This document shows positions 47,463 to 56,096 of a DNA stretch of 64,000 bases, piece by piece. Origin of the DNA: Desulfacinum sp. (GTDB lineage Bacteria > Desulfobacterota > Syntrophobacteria > Syntrophobacterales > DSM-9756); the NCBI GenBank assembly GCA_014359885.1, contig JACIYN010000050.1:1-64000 (forward strand), in the 5' to 3' direction. Below the pieces are notes generated by a model. It did no database searches. It saw only the letters and a program-made list of their open reading frames with translations, and was not told the DNA's origin. The translations under genes were made by a program, and so were the position numbers. The first letter of the stretch is position 1, and each line of letters begins with the position of its first letter.

Positions 47463-48173
47463 TCAAAGCCCCAGGTAGGCCGTCTTCACGTGGGGGTCGT
47501 TCAAAAGATCGGCGGCGGGCCCTTCCAGGACGATCCGGCCGTGTTCCAGCACATAGCCGCGATCGCTCAGGCTCAGGGAATGCTTTACGTCCTGTTCCAC
47601 GAGAAGCACGGTGGTGCCCGCTTGGGCGATCTTTTTGAGAGTATCGAAGATGGACTTCACCAGGATGGGGGCCAGGCCCAGGGACGGCTCGTCGAGCATG
47701 AGCAGCCTGGGCTTGGCCATGAGGCCCCGTCCGATGGCCACCATCTGCTGTTCTCCTCCCGAAAGGGTCATGGCCATCTGGGCTTCCCGCTCCTTCAGCC
47801 TGGGGAAGAGCTCGTAGACCTCCGCCAGGGTCCGGTCCTTCACGGCGTCCGCCCGCCGGTTGTAGGCCCCGACGATCAGGTTGTCCTTGACGGACATGAG
47901 GGAAAAGAGGCGGCGTCCCTCCGGGACATGGACGATGCCTTCTTCCACGATCTCCTCCGGTGGCGCCCGGTGCAGCGCCCGCCCCTGAAAGAGGATCTCC
48001 CCCGACCGGGGAGGCACCAGCCCGGACAGGGCCTTGAGCAGGGTGGACTTTCCCGCGCCGTTTCCGCCGATGATGCTCACCACCTCGCCTTCATCCACGT
48101 GCATGGAAAGATCGAAGATCACCTGCACATCGCCGTAAAAGACATCCAGATGCTTAACTTCCAGAAACGACAT
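47463..48173 (-). CDS. livF: Branched-chain amino acid ABC transporter ATP-binding protein LivF
   Basis: A 236-residue ABC ATPase with Walker A IGGNGAGKSTLLKAL, signature LSGGEQQMVAIGRGLMAKP and Walker B LLMLDEPSLGLAP; the YxF..LKERE and SLGLAPIL elements are typical of LivF. It powers uptake through LivHM. It overlaps the livG end by 20 bases and is the last gene of the minus-strand liv operon. Confidence 0.95.
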   Translation of the reverse strand: MSFLEVKHLDVFYGDVQVIFDLSMHVDEGEVVSIIGGNGAGKSTLLKALSGLVPPRSGEILFQGRALHRAPPEEIVEEGIVHVPEGRRLFSLMSVKDNLIVGAYNRRADAVKDRTLAEVYELFPRLKEREAQMAMTLSGGEQQMVAIGRGLMAKPRLLMLDEPSLGLAPILVKSIFDTLKKIAQAGTTVLLVEQDVKHSLSLSDRGYVLEHGRIVLEGPAADLLNDPHVKTAYLGL

Positions 48174-48885
48174 ACTCTTCTCCCAGATAGGCCTTGATCA
48201 CCCGCTCGTCCGAAGCCACTTCCTGCGGGGTTCCCTCGGCGATCTTCTTTCCGAAATGGAGCACGGCGACCCGATCGGACAACGCCATGATGGCACGCAT
48301 GATGTGTTCGATGACGAAGATGGTGATCCCCTGGTCCCGCAGCCGGCGGATGATCTCCACCATCTGATCCACCTCGGCGGGGCGCAGGCCCGCCATGACC
48401 TCGTCCAGCAGCAGGAGCTTGGGGCGGGTGGCCAGGGCGCGTGCGATTTCCAGGCGCTTCCGGTCGGCGATGGTCAAATCCCCGGCGCGCATGTGGGCCT
48501 TGTCGGCGAAATGGAGAAAATCGAGGACTTCCAGGGCCCGCCGGCGCGCTTCCCGGGTGCTGTTGGTGTGCAGAAAGCTTCCCACCATGACGTTGTAGAG
48601 CACGGTCTTGGAAGCGAACGGCTTGACGATCTGGAAGGTTCGGGCCAGCCCCTTCTTGCAGAGGTTCCAGGGCTTCTGGCCGTTGATGACCTCGCCGTTG
48701 AACCGGATTTCGCCTCGGGTCGGCGCATAGACCCCCGCGATGCAGTTGAAGGCGGTGGATTTTCCCGCCCCGTTGGGTCCGATGAGGCCGAAGATCCGGC
48801 CCGCTTGGATGGTGAGATGGACCCCTTCCAGGGCCGTCAGGCCGCCAAAGTCCTTTCCCAGCTCTTTCACTTCCAGGATGTTCAT
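48154..48885 (-). CDS. livG: Branched-chain amino acid ABC transporter ATP-binding protein LivG
   Basis: A 243-residue ABC ATPase: Walker A IGPNGAGKSTAFNCIAG, the LivG-type FQIVKPFASKTVLYNVMVG, Walker B LLLLDEVMAGLRPAEVDQ and D-loop. The signature region reads LTIADRKRLEIARAL, lacking a canonical LSGGQ: TIADRK replaces it, which is unusual. The start at 48885 overlaps the livM stop as ATGA; the longer frame upstream is livM in another frame. Confidence 0.93.
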   Translation of the reverse strand: MNILEVKELGKDFGGLTALEGVHLTIQAGRIFGLIGPNGAGKSTAFNCIAGVYAPTRGEIRFNGEVINGQKPWNLCKKGLARTFQIVKPFASKTVLYNVMVGSFLHTNSTREARRRALEVLDFLHFADKAHMRAGDLTIADRKRLEIARALATRPKLLLLDEVMAGLRPAEVDQMVEIIRRLRDQGITIFVIEHIMRAIMALSDRVAVLHFGKKIAEGTPQEVASDERVIKAYLGEEYVVSGS

Positions 48886-49895
48886 GCTCCCAATTCCTTC
48901 GTTTGCCCGGGTGCCAGTCGATCCAACAAGCGGTTGTAGGCGCGGGTGAGCGGTTCCTGGAGGCCGCGCGGCTGAAAGATCATGACCAGGATGAGCACCA
49001 CGCCGAAGATGACCAGGTGCAGGCCCGGCAGGGTGTCTCCGAAGTGGATCCGGGAAAAATCGCTCACGGGCCGGAGCAGCAGGGCCCCCAGCACCGGGCC
49101 GGCGATGGAGCCGCGGCCTCCGATGAGGGCGATGAACGCGATCTCGAAGGACAAATCCAGGGAAATGACGCTCTTGGGGTGGATGTAGAGGGTGAACTGG
49201 GCGTAGAAGGCGCCCGCCAGAGCCGTGAGAAAAGAGCTCATGGCCATGGCCGTGAGCTTGGCCCGGGCCACGTTGACCCCCAGCGCCATGGCCGCGTCCG
49301 GTTCCTCGCCGCCCGCATTGAGATAATAGCCCAGCTTGGAGCGGGCGATGACCCACGTGAGGGCCAGCACGGCCAGGAGCATGAGCAGGATGATGTAGTA
49401 GTAGGGCTCCTTGGAGGCGAACATGAGGTTGCCCAGGCCCAGCTTCAGGGGCGGAATCTGCAGGCCCCGCGGGCCGTTCAGGACGAACGGGCCGAGCCGG
49501 TCGATGTTTTCCACCATGACCCGGATCCCTTCGGCAAAGGCGATGGTGGCCAGGGCGAAATAGGCGCCGCGCATCTTGAAGGTGGGCAGCCCGATGAGCA
49601 CCCCCACGAAGCTCGCCAGAACGCCTCCCACCAGCATCCCGATCCAGGGGCTGATCCCGTACTGCAGGTAGAGGATCGTGGAGGTGTAGGCGCCGATGCC
49701 CACGAAGGCCGCATGTCCCAGGGGCAGCACCCCGGCGAATCCGCCCACCAGGTTCCAGCTGGTGGTGAGGTAGGCGTAAAAATAGAGAAGGACCAGGATG
49801 TGAAGATAGGTGGCGCTGCGCACCACCAGGGGCAGTCCGAAGGCCAGGATCAGGACGATCGCGGCCGCCATCTTGTTGTAGTGTCGCCTAGTCAT
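48882..49895 (-). CDS. livM: Branched-chain amino acid ABC transporter permease LivM
   Basis: A 337-residue integral membrane protein with eight or more hydrophobic helices and the LivM signature SWNLVGGFAGVLPLGHAAFVGIGAYTSTIL, plus the late GGRGSIAGPVLGALLLRPVSDF segment that contacts the ATPases. It forms the translocation path with LivH. The start follows the livH stop by 27 bases. Confidence 0.94.
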   Translation of the reverse strand: MTRRHYNKMAAAIVLILAFGLPLVVRSATYLHILVLLYFYAYLTTSWNLVGGFAGVLPLGHAAFVGIGAYTSTILYLQYGISPWIGMLVGGVLASFVGVLIGLPTFKMRGAYFALATIAFAEGIRVMVENIDRLGPFVLNGPRGLQIPPLKLGLGNLMFASKEPYYYIILLMLLAVLALTWVIARSKLGYYLNAGGEEPDAAMALGVNVARAKLTAMAMSSFLTALAGAFYAQFTLYIHPKSVISLDLSFEIAFIALIGGRGSIAGPVLGALLLRPVSDFSRIHFGDTLPGLHLVIFGVVLILVMIFQPRGLQEPLTRAYNRLLDRLAPGQTKELGA

Positions 49896-49922
49896 GTGCC
49901 GTCCGATTCCGTTCCAGGGGAT

Positions 49923-50810
49923 TTACCAGTCGTAGCGCACGCCGAAGAGCCCCGAGGGCTTGACGAAGAGAACCAGCAAAAAGAGGCCGTAAACGATGGC
50001 TTCCGTCCAGGTGGCGGTCATGAACTGGGGACCCACCGATTCGATGAGCCCGATGATGATGCCGCCCAGCAAGGCGCCTCCGATGCTCCCCAGCCCTCCC
50101 AGCACGACGATGATGAATCCCTTGATGTCGAAAAGAACGCCCACCGTGGGAAACACGTTGTAGAAGGGGACCAGGGTCACGGCGGCGATGCCGGCCGTGG
50201 CCGTGCCGATCCCGAAGGCGATGTTATAGACCTTGTACTGGTTGATGCCCATGAGGCTTGCGGCCTGGCGATCCAGGCTGGTGGCCCGGACGGCCCGCCC
50301 CAGCCGGGTCTTTTGGAAAAAGAGGTAGAGTCCCGATGCGGTGAGAACGGCGGCTGCGAACCCCCACAGCTTGGGTACCGAGATGAGCATCTGCCCGATT
50401 TCCAGCATCCGGCCCCGCAAGGGATTGTCCTGGAGGGTGCGGTATTGGGGGCCGAAGAGGAGCAGGGTGAGGTTGTCCAGGATGTACCAGACGCCCGTGG
50501 TGACGATGATCACCGTGATGGGCTCGCGCACGTCCTGTTCGGCCTTGAAGATGGGCTTGATGACGACGTCCTGAAGGTAGTAGCCGAAGACGAACATGGC
50601 CGGGGCCACGATCACCAGGGCCAGATAGGGGTGCCAGCCGGTCAGGGCCACCGTCCAGTAGGCCGCGTACATGCTCACCATGAGCAGGCTGCCGTGGGCG
50701 AAGTTGATCACCTTGAGCACGCCGAAGATGACCGTGAGGCCCAGGGCGGTGAGGCCGTAGATGGAGCCCATGAGGATGCCGTTGATGGCGTCTTCGATCA
50801 AAAAGAGCAT
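49923..50810 (-). CDS. livH: Branched-chain amino acid ABC transporter permease LivH
   Basis: A 295-residue integral membrane protein: INGILMGSIYGLTALGLTVIFGVLKVINFAHGSLLMVSMYAAYW is the LivH N-terminal signature, and VLGGLGSIGGALLGGIIIGLIESVG is the coupling-loop region. It pairs with LivM. It begins 311 bases downstream of livK; that gap carries REP-like palindromes rather than a gene. Confidence 0.94.
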   Translation of the reverse strand: MLFLIEDAINGILMGSIYGLTALGLTVIFGVLKVINFAHGSLLMVSMYAAYWTVALTGWHPYLALVIVAPAMFVFGYYLQDVVIKPIFKAEQDVREPITVIIVTTGVWYILDNLTLLLFGPQYRTLQDNPLRGRMLEIGQMLISVPKLWGFAAAVLTASGLYLFFQKTRLGRAVRATSLDRQAASLMGINQYKVYNIAFGIGTATAGIAAVTLVPFYNVFPTVGVLFDIKGFIIVVLGGLGSIGGALLGGIIIGLIESVGPQFMTATWTEAIVYGLFLLVLFVKPSGLFGVRYDW

Positions 50811-51121
50811 GGCGGAATCTCTCGCTGCCTGGAGGCTTGGGTGGAAGATTGCCTCTCCGTTCTTGTCGTAGGGGCGCTTCGCGAACCGCCCCTACCGGGG
50901 ATGCGCCATTACAAATTCCGTTGATCTCTCGGGTAGGGGCGGGGTTTACCCCCGCCCGTCAAACTCCCAATTATTCTTTGAACGGTCACGGTCCCCCTCG
51001 CGCCACCCGAAGGGATGAAAAAGCGGACCGGTCAACGGCCTCCTGGGGGAGCGCCGCGAAGTGCGATAGACGGCCGTCGCGGTCTTCCTCGCTCCCGCAG
51101 GGGGAAGAGGCCTTCCGCTTT
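50811..51121. repeat. livH-livK gap with REP-like elements
   Basis: No gene was seen. The gap contains a GTAGGGGCGCTTCGCGAACC-type palindrome at 50868-50894, a GTAGGGGCGGGGTTTACCCC-type palindrome at 50935-50960, and a block from about 50990 (CTCGCGCCACCCGAAGGGATG, then GCGCCGCGAAGTGCG) related to intergenic blocks at 12.3, 52.5, 56.3 and 58.8 kb. The hairpins may separate expression of the periplasmic binding protein from the permeases. Confidence 0.7.
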
Positions 51122-52384
51122 TCATCGCGCGGGCATGGGGAAGACCGGGGTGTAGCCGGCGCGGCGCGCGCCCTTGGGCCAGACCGTGATGCGCTCCAGG
51201 CCGTGGCCCAGGTCGTTGATCTGGACCATGACCAGGGAGGCGTGCTTGTTCTGTCCCGTCTCGTCGAATTCCACGGCGTCATAGCCCACGATCATGCCGG
51301 GACCGCTGCGGTAGTTGGTCGCCGCCAGGGCCTCCCGGATCTTGGCCGGATCCAGGGACCCGGCGCGCTCCAGGGCGTCCGCCAGCACGTACATGGCAAG
51401 ATAAGCGTCCACCGCCTCTCCCGTCAGGTTCTGTCCGTACTTGGCCTTGTACTTGGCGTTGGCTTCTTGGGCGCCGGGCTTATTGATGTCCGTTTCCCAT
51501 TCCACGATGTCGAAAAGATACCGCGCGTTTTCACCGGCGGCCTTGAGAAAGGAGGGGTCCGCATGGCCGCCGCCGCTGGCGATGACGGCCTTGAGGTTCA
51601 CCTTGTATTCGGCCAGGGTGTTGGTGAGCAGGATGGCGTCCGCCGCATTGGAAACCAGCATCAGCACATCCGGGCGGGCCCGCCGGATCTTCTGCACCAC
51701 GGGGCTCAGGTCCGTGGCCGTGGACGGATAGGGTTCGTCCAGCACCACTTCGTAGCCCTGTTCGGCGGCCAGCTTCTTCCACTGCTCGGCGAATCCCTTG
51801 CCCCAGTCGCCGTTTTCATAGACGAAGGCCAGCTTGCTCACCTTGGTGCCGAACTCCTCCTGCAGGTCCTTGAGGAAGGCGAACTGGTCCCGGGTCCACC
51901 AGCTGTCCTTGGCCGCGATGCGGAACACATTCTTGAAGCCCTGCTCCGTGATCTTATCCGCCACGGATACCGGAACGATGAAGGGGATGCCGTAGCGCTC
52001 GGCCACCGCCGTCACGGGGTAGGTGACCGCCGAGTTCCAGCATCCCGTAAGCACGTGGACCTTTTCGGTGTTGATGAGCCGCTCGGCTTCCGCCACTCCC
52101 TTTTCCGGTTTGGATTCGGAGTCGGCGTAGAGCATCACCAGCTTGGCGCCGCCCAGGGACTGGATGCCTCCCGCCGCGTTGATCTCCTCCACCGCCATTT
52201 CCCGGGCCTGCTTGCCCTGGAGTCCCACGGACGCGGACGGGCCGGAAAGGGGGATGATGTTGCCCACCTTCACCACCACGTCCTGGGCCTGGACGGGAAC
52301 GGCGGGGCCCCAGGCCATCAGGGTGCCCAGGGTCAGGACCAGGGCCAGTTGAAACCACAGGGTTGTTCGGGTGCGAGCCTTCAT
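51122..52384 (-). CDS. livK: Branched-chain amino acid ABC transporter substrate-binding protein
   Basis: A 420-residue periplasmic binding protein (Peripla_BP_6). Residues 1-33 form a signal peptide with a basic start, the hydrophobic core LWFQLALVLTLGTLMAWG and an Ala-x-Ala-like cleavage site (PVQAQD). The mature part starts VVVKVGNIIPLSGPSASVGLQGKQAREMAVEEINAAGG, the family signature. An AGGAGG site precedes the ATG at 52384; upstream in-frame extension is not supported. Its neighbour gabT suggests the ligand could be GABA or a related amino acid instead of Leu/Ile/Val. Confidence 0.9.
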   Translation of the reverse strand: MKARTRTTLWFQLALVLTLGTLMAWGPAVPVQAQDVVVKVGNIIPLSGPSASVGLQGKQAREMAVEEINAAGGIQSLGGAKLVMLYADSESKPEKGVAEAERLINTEKVHVLTGCWNSAVTYPVTAVAERYGIPFIVPVSVADKITEQGFKNVFRIAAKDSWWTRDQFAFLKDLQEEFGTKVSKLAFVYENGDWGKGFAEQWKKLAAEQGYEVVLDEPYPSTATDLSPVVQKIRRARPDVLMLVSNAADAILLTNTLAEYKVNLKAVIASGGGHADPSFLKAAGENARYLFDIVEWETDINKPGAQEANAKYKAKYGQNLTGEAVDAYLAMYVLADALERAGSLDPAKIREALAATNYRSGPGMIVGYDAVEFDETGQNKHASLVMVQINDLGHGLERITVWPKGARRAGYTPVFPMPAR

Positions 52385-52499
52385 GGCGACCTCCTGATTA
52401 GGGTTGTTACGATCCGGTTCTCCCTTCTGCCTTCCTTCAATTGGGGGGGAAACGGTTGGGCTATATCGTCCATGTCTTCTTAAACTCCGCGATCCTGAC

Positions 52500-52692
52500 G
52501 GCAGTCGCCACCGGGCATGGATGAAAGAACTGGTCCCAGCGCGCTGTGCGCCCTGTAGGCGCTGCAAGGCGCGATGTGCTGGGGAGCCGCACCGCCATGG
52601 AACGGCCGCCCACCCCGTTCGCGGCTTTCGCCGCTCCCACATCGCGCTCATCGCCATTGGCGTTTATTCGTGTTCATTCGCGGTTTTTTTTC
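52500..52692. repeat. Composite REP-like element between livK and gabT (copy 1)
   Basis: The block at 52551-52641 starts CCTGTAGGCGCTGCAAGGCG and ends in a GGCTTTCGCCGCTCCCAC hairpin arm. Its reverse complement recurs at 56215-56305 with only about eight differences over ~91 bases. A GATGAAAGAACTGGTC motif precedes it and a GGCGTTTATTCGTGTTCATT motif follows, both related to sequences near 12.2-12.35 kb. No gene or clear promoter is visible for livK here. Confidence 0.8.
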
Positions 52693-52695
52693 CTA

Positions 52696-54006
52696 TTAAC
52701 CCTCAAGTGTTCGAAGGCCGTCTTCCAGGATCTCAAGCCCGCGATCCAGAAGTTCATCCTCGATCACCAGCGGCATGAGCAGCCGGATCACGTTGCCGAA
52801 GGTGCCGCAGCTCAGCAGCACCAGGCCCCGATCGAAGCAGTAGTCGGTGAGCCGCTTGGCGGCGTCCGGCGCCGGCTCCTTGGTCTCCCGGTCCTTCACC
52901 AGCTCCAGCGCCAGCATGGGACCCAGACCCCGGACTTCCCCGATGCATTGGAAGCGCCCGTGCATCTCGTCCAGACGACGGCGAAGCTTCTCGCCCAACT
53001 TTCGGGCCCGGTCGAGCAGGTCCTCGGTTTCGATCACGTCGAAGACCGCCAGGGCGGCGGCGCAGGCCACCGGGTTTCCGCCGTAGGTTCCGCCCAGGCC
53101 GCCGGGATGGACGCTGTCCATGATCTCTTTTTTCCCCACCACGGCGCCCAGGGGCATGCCCGCCGCGAGACTTTTGGCCACCGTGGTGATGTCCGCCTCC
53201 ACGTTCCAGTGTTCCATGGCGAAGAGGGTGCCCGTCCGCCCCATGCCGGTCTGGATTTCGTCGGCGATGAAAAGCACCCCGAATTCTTCACAAATGGCCT
53301 TGAGCTTGGGAAAGTATTCGGGCGGCGGCGTGATGAATCCGCCCTCGCCCTGGATGGGTTCCACGATGAGGGCGGCGGTATTTTCGGCGGCCACGTGGGT
53401 GAGGAAAAACTCCCGCAGAAAGTCCGCGCACGCCGTCTCACACTGCGGGTAGCGAAGCTGGAACGGGCAGCGATAGCAGTAGGCGAAGGGCATGCGGTAG
53501 ACTTCCGGAGCAAACGGTCCGAAACCGAACTTGTAGGGCTTGATCTTGCTGGTCAGGCTCATGGTGAGAAGAGTTCGGCCGTGGAAGGCGTTTTCGAAGG
53601 CGATCACCGCCTGGCGCTTGCTGTGATAGCGCGCCACCTTGACCGCGTTTTCCACGGCTTCGGCTCCGCTGTTGACGAAAACCGCGGACTTGGGAAAGCG
53701 GCCGGGGACGGCCTGGGCCAACTTCTCGGCCAGGAGCACGGCCGGTTCGTAGGGCAGCACCATGAAGCAGGTGTGGGTGAGCTTTCGGGCCTGCTCCTGG
53801 ATGGCGGCCACCACCTTCGGGTGGCTGTGTCCCACGTTCATGACGGCGATGCCGCCGGCGAAGTCGATGTATTCCCGGCCTTCCACATCGTAGAGGCGGG
53901 CGCCCACGCCGCGCTCGATGTAGCACGGGCGCAGGCTGGCATAGGCCGACGTGACCACCCGGCTGCGGCGGGCCTGGAGATCCTGGTTCTTTGAAGGCGT
54001 GTTCAT
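52696..54006 (-). CDS. gabT: Class III aminotransferase, probable 4-aminobutyrate transaminase
   Basis: A 436-residue PLP enzyme with YIDFAGGIAVMNVGHSHPKVVAA at the N terminus, NSGAEAVENAVKVARYHSKRQAVIAFENAFHGRTLL for cofactor phosphate, FIADEIQTGMGRTG (the PLP-ring Asp) and TTVAKSLAAGMPLGAVVG with the Schiff-base Lys. Sequence and length fit GabT: 4-aminobutyrate + 2-oxoglutarate to succinate semialdehyde + glutamate; 5-aminovalerate or ornithine activity is possible. It has a sigma-54 promoter 74 bases upstream and precedes livK and the transporter genes on the same strand. Confidence 0.88.
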   Translation of the reverse strand: MNTPSKNQDLQARRSRVVTSAYASLRPCYIERGVGARLYDVEGREYIDFAGGIAVMNVGHSHPKVVAAIQEQARKLTHTCFMVLPYEPAVLLAEKLAQAVPGRFPKSAVFVNSGAEAVENAVKVARYHSKRQAVIAFENAFHGRTLLTMSLTSKIKPYKFGFGPFAPEVYRMPFAYCYRCPFQLRYPQCETACADFLREFFLTHVAAENTAALIVEPIQGEGGFITPPPEYFPKLKAICEEFGVLFIADEIQTGMGRTGTLFAMEHWNVEADITTVAKSLAAGMPLGAVVGKKEIMDSVHPGGLGGTYGGNPVACAAALAVFDVIETEDLLDRARKLGEKLRRRLDEMHGRFQCIGEVRGLGPMLALELVKDRETKEPAPDAAKRLTDYCFDRGLVLLSCGTFGNVIRLLMPLVIEDELLDRGLEILEDGLRTLEG

Positions 54007-54079
54007 GGAACGGTCCTCTCGTGTGGGTTGTGGGGGGCGGTAATGCGAGTACGGTCCCGGTGTCCGGAGGTTGCTATAG

Positions 54080-54094
54080 GCAAGGGACGGGCCA
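54080..54094 (-). promoter_or_regulatory. Sigma-54 (-24/-12) promoter of gabT
   Basis: On the minus strand TGGCCCGTCCCTTGC matches the RpoN consensus TGGCACN5TTGC with correct spacing and invariant GG and GC. It is 74 bases before the gabT ATG and downstream of a sigma-54 activator gene on the same strand, which strongly supports it. Confidence 0.8.
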
Positions 54095-54207
54095 ACACCG
54101 CGCTTGATGTCTGATTCCAGACGGTTGCCCGGGCCGGCTCTTGGTTCGTGAATCCAGAATGCATCAAAAATCCTCTCAAGACCCTGTAAAGACTAAGTAA
54201 GCAAGGG

Positions 54208-54223
54208 GATGCAGAGAGGCATC
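54208..54223. promoter_or_regulatory. Upstream activating site 1 (GATGC-N6-GCATC)
   Basis: GATGCAGAGAGGCATC is a perfect 5-bp inverted repeat with a 6-bp centre, about 115 bases upstream of the -24 box. The same GATGC-N6-GCATC architecture recurs 68 bases further upstream, as expected for paired enhancer sites of a sigma-54 activator. Confidence 0.65.
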
Positions 54224-54275
54224 AGAGTCAAGGGTCCCATATTACAGGCATTTACCGGAAAGGATTCTATCGGGC

Positions 54276-54291
54276 GATGCAGGGGTGCATC
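54276..54291. promoter_or_regulatory. Upstream activating site 2 (GATGC-N6-GCATC)
   Basis: GATGCAGGGGTGCATC is an inverted repeat with the same GATGC/GCATC arms as site 1, and its centre extends the dyad by one further pair. It touches the 3' end of the activator gene and lies about 180 bases upstream of the gabT -24 box. Confidence 0.65.
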
Positions 54292-56096
54292 ATCGGAACC
54301 GAAGGCCGTACCGCCGCATCTTTCGGACCGCCGTGGGCTGGCTGATGCCCAGCTCGGCGGCCAACTCCCGGGTGTTGCGGCATCGGGCCATGGCCTCCCG
54401 GATCAACCGGCGCTCCATCCGCTGCAGCTCGTGGGCAAGGCGGATGCGACCGCCGGGCGCTTGCCCGGCTTCCGCCGCCGCGGGTTCCAGGATCGCGCGC
54501 AGAAAGTCGTCCAGAACCTCGCCTTCCGCCATGACCACGGCCCGCTTCAGGATGTTTTTGAGCTCCCGCACGTTGCCGGCAAAGGGATGGTGGAGCAGCA
54601 ATTGGAGGCCGCTTCCCGAAAGGCGCTTGTTCATGTCGTATTGCTCATTGTAGCGGGAAAGGAAGTGGCGGGCCAGCTCCAGGATGTCGTCCCGGCGCTC
54701 CCTCAGAGGCGGTATCTTCAGACTGAAGGTGTTCAGCCGATAGAAGAGATCCTGCCGGAATCGGCGCCGCCGCTTGTTGATCTCCTCGATCTTCTGACGG
54801 ACATTATCTACGATAGAAGAGATCCTGCCGGAATCGGCGGCGCCGCACCTGTTCCTCCAGATCCTGGTTGGTGGCGGGGATGACCAGGCAATCGATGGTC
54901 TTGGGCCGGGTGGCGCCCAGGCGCAGGATCTCGTGGTCGTCCAGGCACTTGAGGAGCTTGGCCTGCAGCGGCAGGGGCAGGTCTCCGACCTCGTCCAGAA
55001 AGAGGGTGCCGCCGTGGGCCAGTTCGAAAAGCCCCGCCTTGCCCTGTTCCCGGGCCCCGGTGAAGGCGCCGCGTTCGTAGCCGAACAGTTCCGCTTCCAG
55101 GAGATGTTCGGGAAGGGCCGCGCAGTTGATCTGAATGAAGGGATGACGCGCCCGATCGCTGCTCTGGTGGATGAATTTGGCCAGCAGGCCCTTTCCCGTC
55201 CCGGATTCGCCCAGGATCAGGATATTGGACGCTTCCAGCCGCGCCAGCTTGAGGGCCGCCCTCAGGATCTGCTGCATGGCCGGACTTTCGGCCACGATTC
55301 CATGGCGCTTGAGCTCCAGCATGCTCAGTTCCACCAGCTCATCCTTCATCTTGCGTACGGCCATGTGGCTCTGTTCCAGCTCCCGGCGCATGGCGTTCAG
55401 GTCCGTCATGTCGCGCTCATTGACCACCACCAGGTGGATGCGTCCGTCGTCGTCGAAGGCCGGAGTGCCGGTGGCCAGCAGGTAGCGGCCGGTGCGCTGG
55501 ACGTACTGCATGAGGCTCACCTGTCCGCGGTTCTTGAGCACTTCCAGCGTCACGGACCGATCGAAGAGGCCGTCGGCCACCAGTTGGGAGACGCTCTTGC
55601 CCACCACCTCCCGGGCCCGGATGCCGTTGAGCCGTTCCGAGGCCTCGTTGATGCTGATGACGGTCCCGCGGCCGTCGCAGACCCAGATGCCGTCGGAAGA
55701 CGCCTTGAAGATCGTCTCCAGCTGGCGGTTCAAGCGTTTGTAGGATCGGAGCTTCTTGGCCGTGTTTTCAAAGGCGCCCAGTTCCTGGAAGGTGCAGACG
55801 GCCCCCTGGAGGTGGCCGTTTTTGCGGATGAGGGTGATACTCAACACCAGGTCCACCTTCTTTCCGATGATCTGGTGGCCCAGCTTGGGCCGGCCCGTCC
55901 GGAGGCACTCCATCACCTGGGGGCCGGTGAGGGGCAGCACGTGGGAGATGAAGCGTCCCAGGTGCTGACCCGCTTGCAACTCCAGGATCTTTTCGGCTTC
56001 CCGGTTCATGTGAAGGAGGATCCCCTCGGCGTCGGTGACCAGAATGCCGTTGCTGACGGCGTGAACGATGTCTTCGAACGTGATGTGGTTATCCAT
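54290..56096 (-). pseudogene. Sigma-54 activator (PAS-PAS-AAA+-Fis) interrupted by a 73-bp duplication-insert
   Basis: From the ATG at 56096 the product has a PAS domain (VHAVSNGILVTDAEGILLHMNREAEKIL), a second PAS (IFKASSDGIWVCDGRG), and an AAA+ domain with Walker A GESGTGKG and the sigma-54 contact GAFTGAREQGKAGLFELAHGGTLFLDEVG. It stops at 54804 after RRRFRQDLFYR. The rest, LNTFSLKIPPLRERRDDILELA through a Fis-type helix-turn-helix (TRELAAELGISQPTAVRKM), continues in another frame to 54290. A 73-bp unit bounded by 29-bp direct repeats separates the halves; removing one unit restores a 577-residue protein. It is probably the regulator of the gabT promoter just downstream. It may be inactive, phase variable, or mis-assembled. 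Confidence 0.85.
54738..54839. repeat. Perfect 29-bp direct repeat flanking a frame-breaking insert
   Basis: The same 29 bases (CGATAGAAGAGATCCTGCCG...) occur at 54738-54766 and 54811-54839, offset 73. They encode the RRFRQDLFYR stretch of the activator. The 44 bases between them are unrelated to the gene's expected continuation and bring in the stop. The 73-base offset changes frame by one. Confidence 0.95.

Noticed and set aside
48903-50924. 673-codon plus-strand open frame opposite livM and livH
   Set aside because: Antisense shadow rich in His/Gln/Asp with no recognisable motif; livHM are certain on the other strand.
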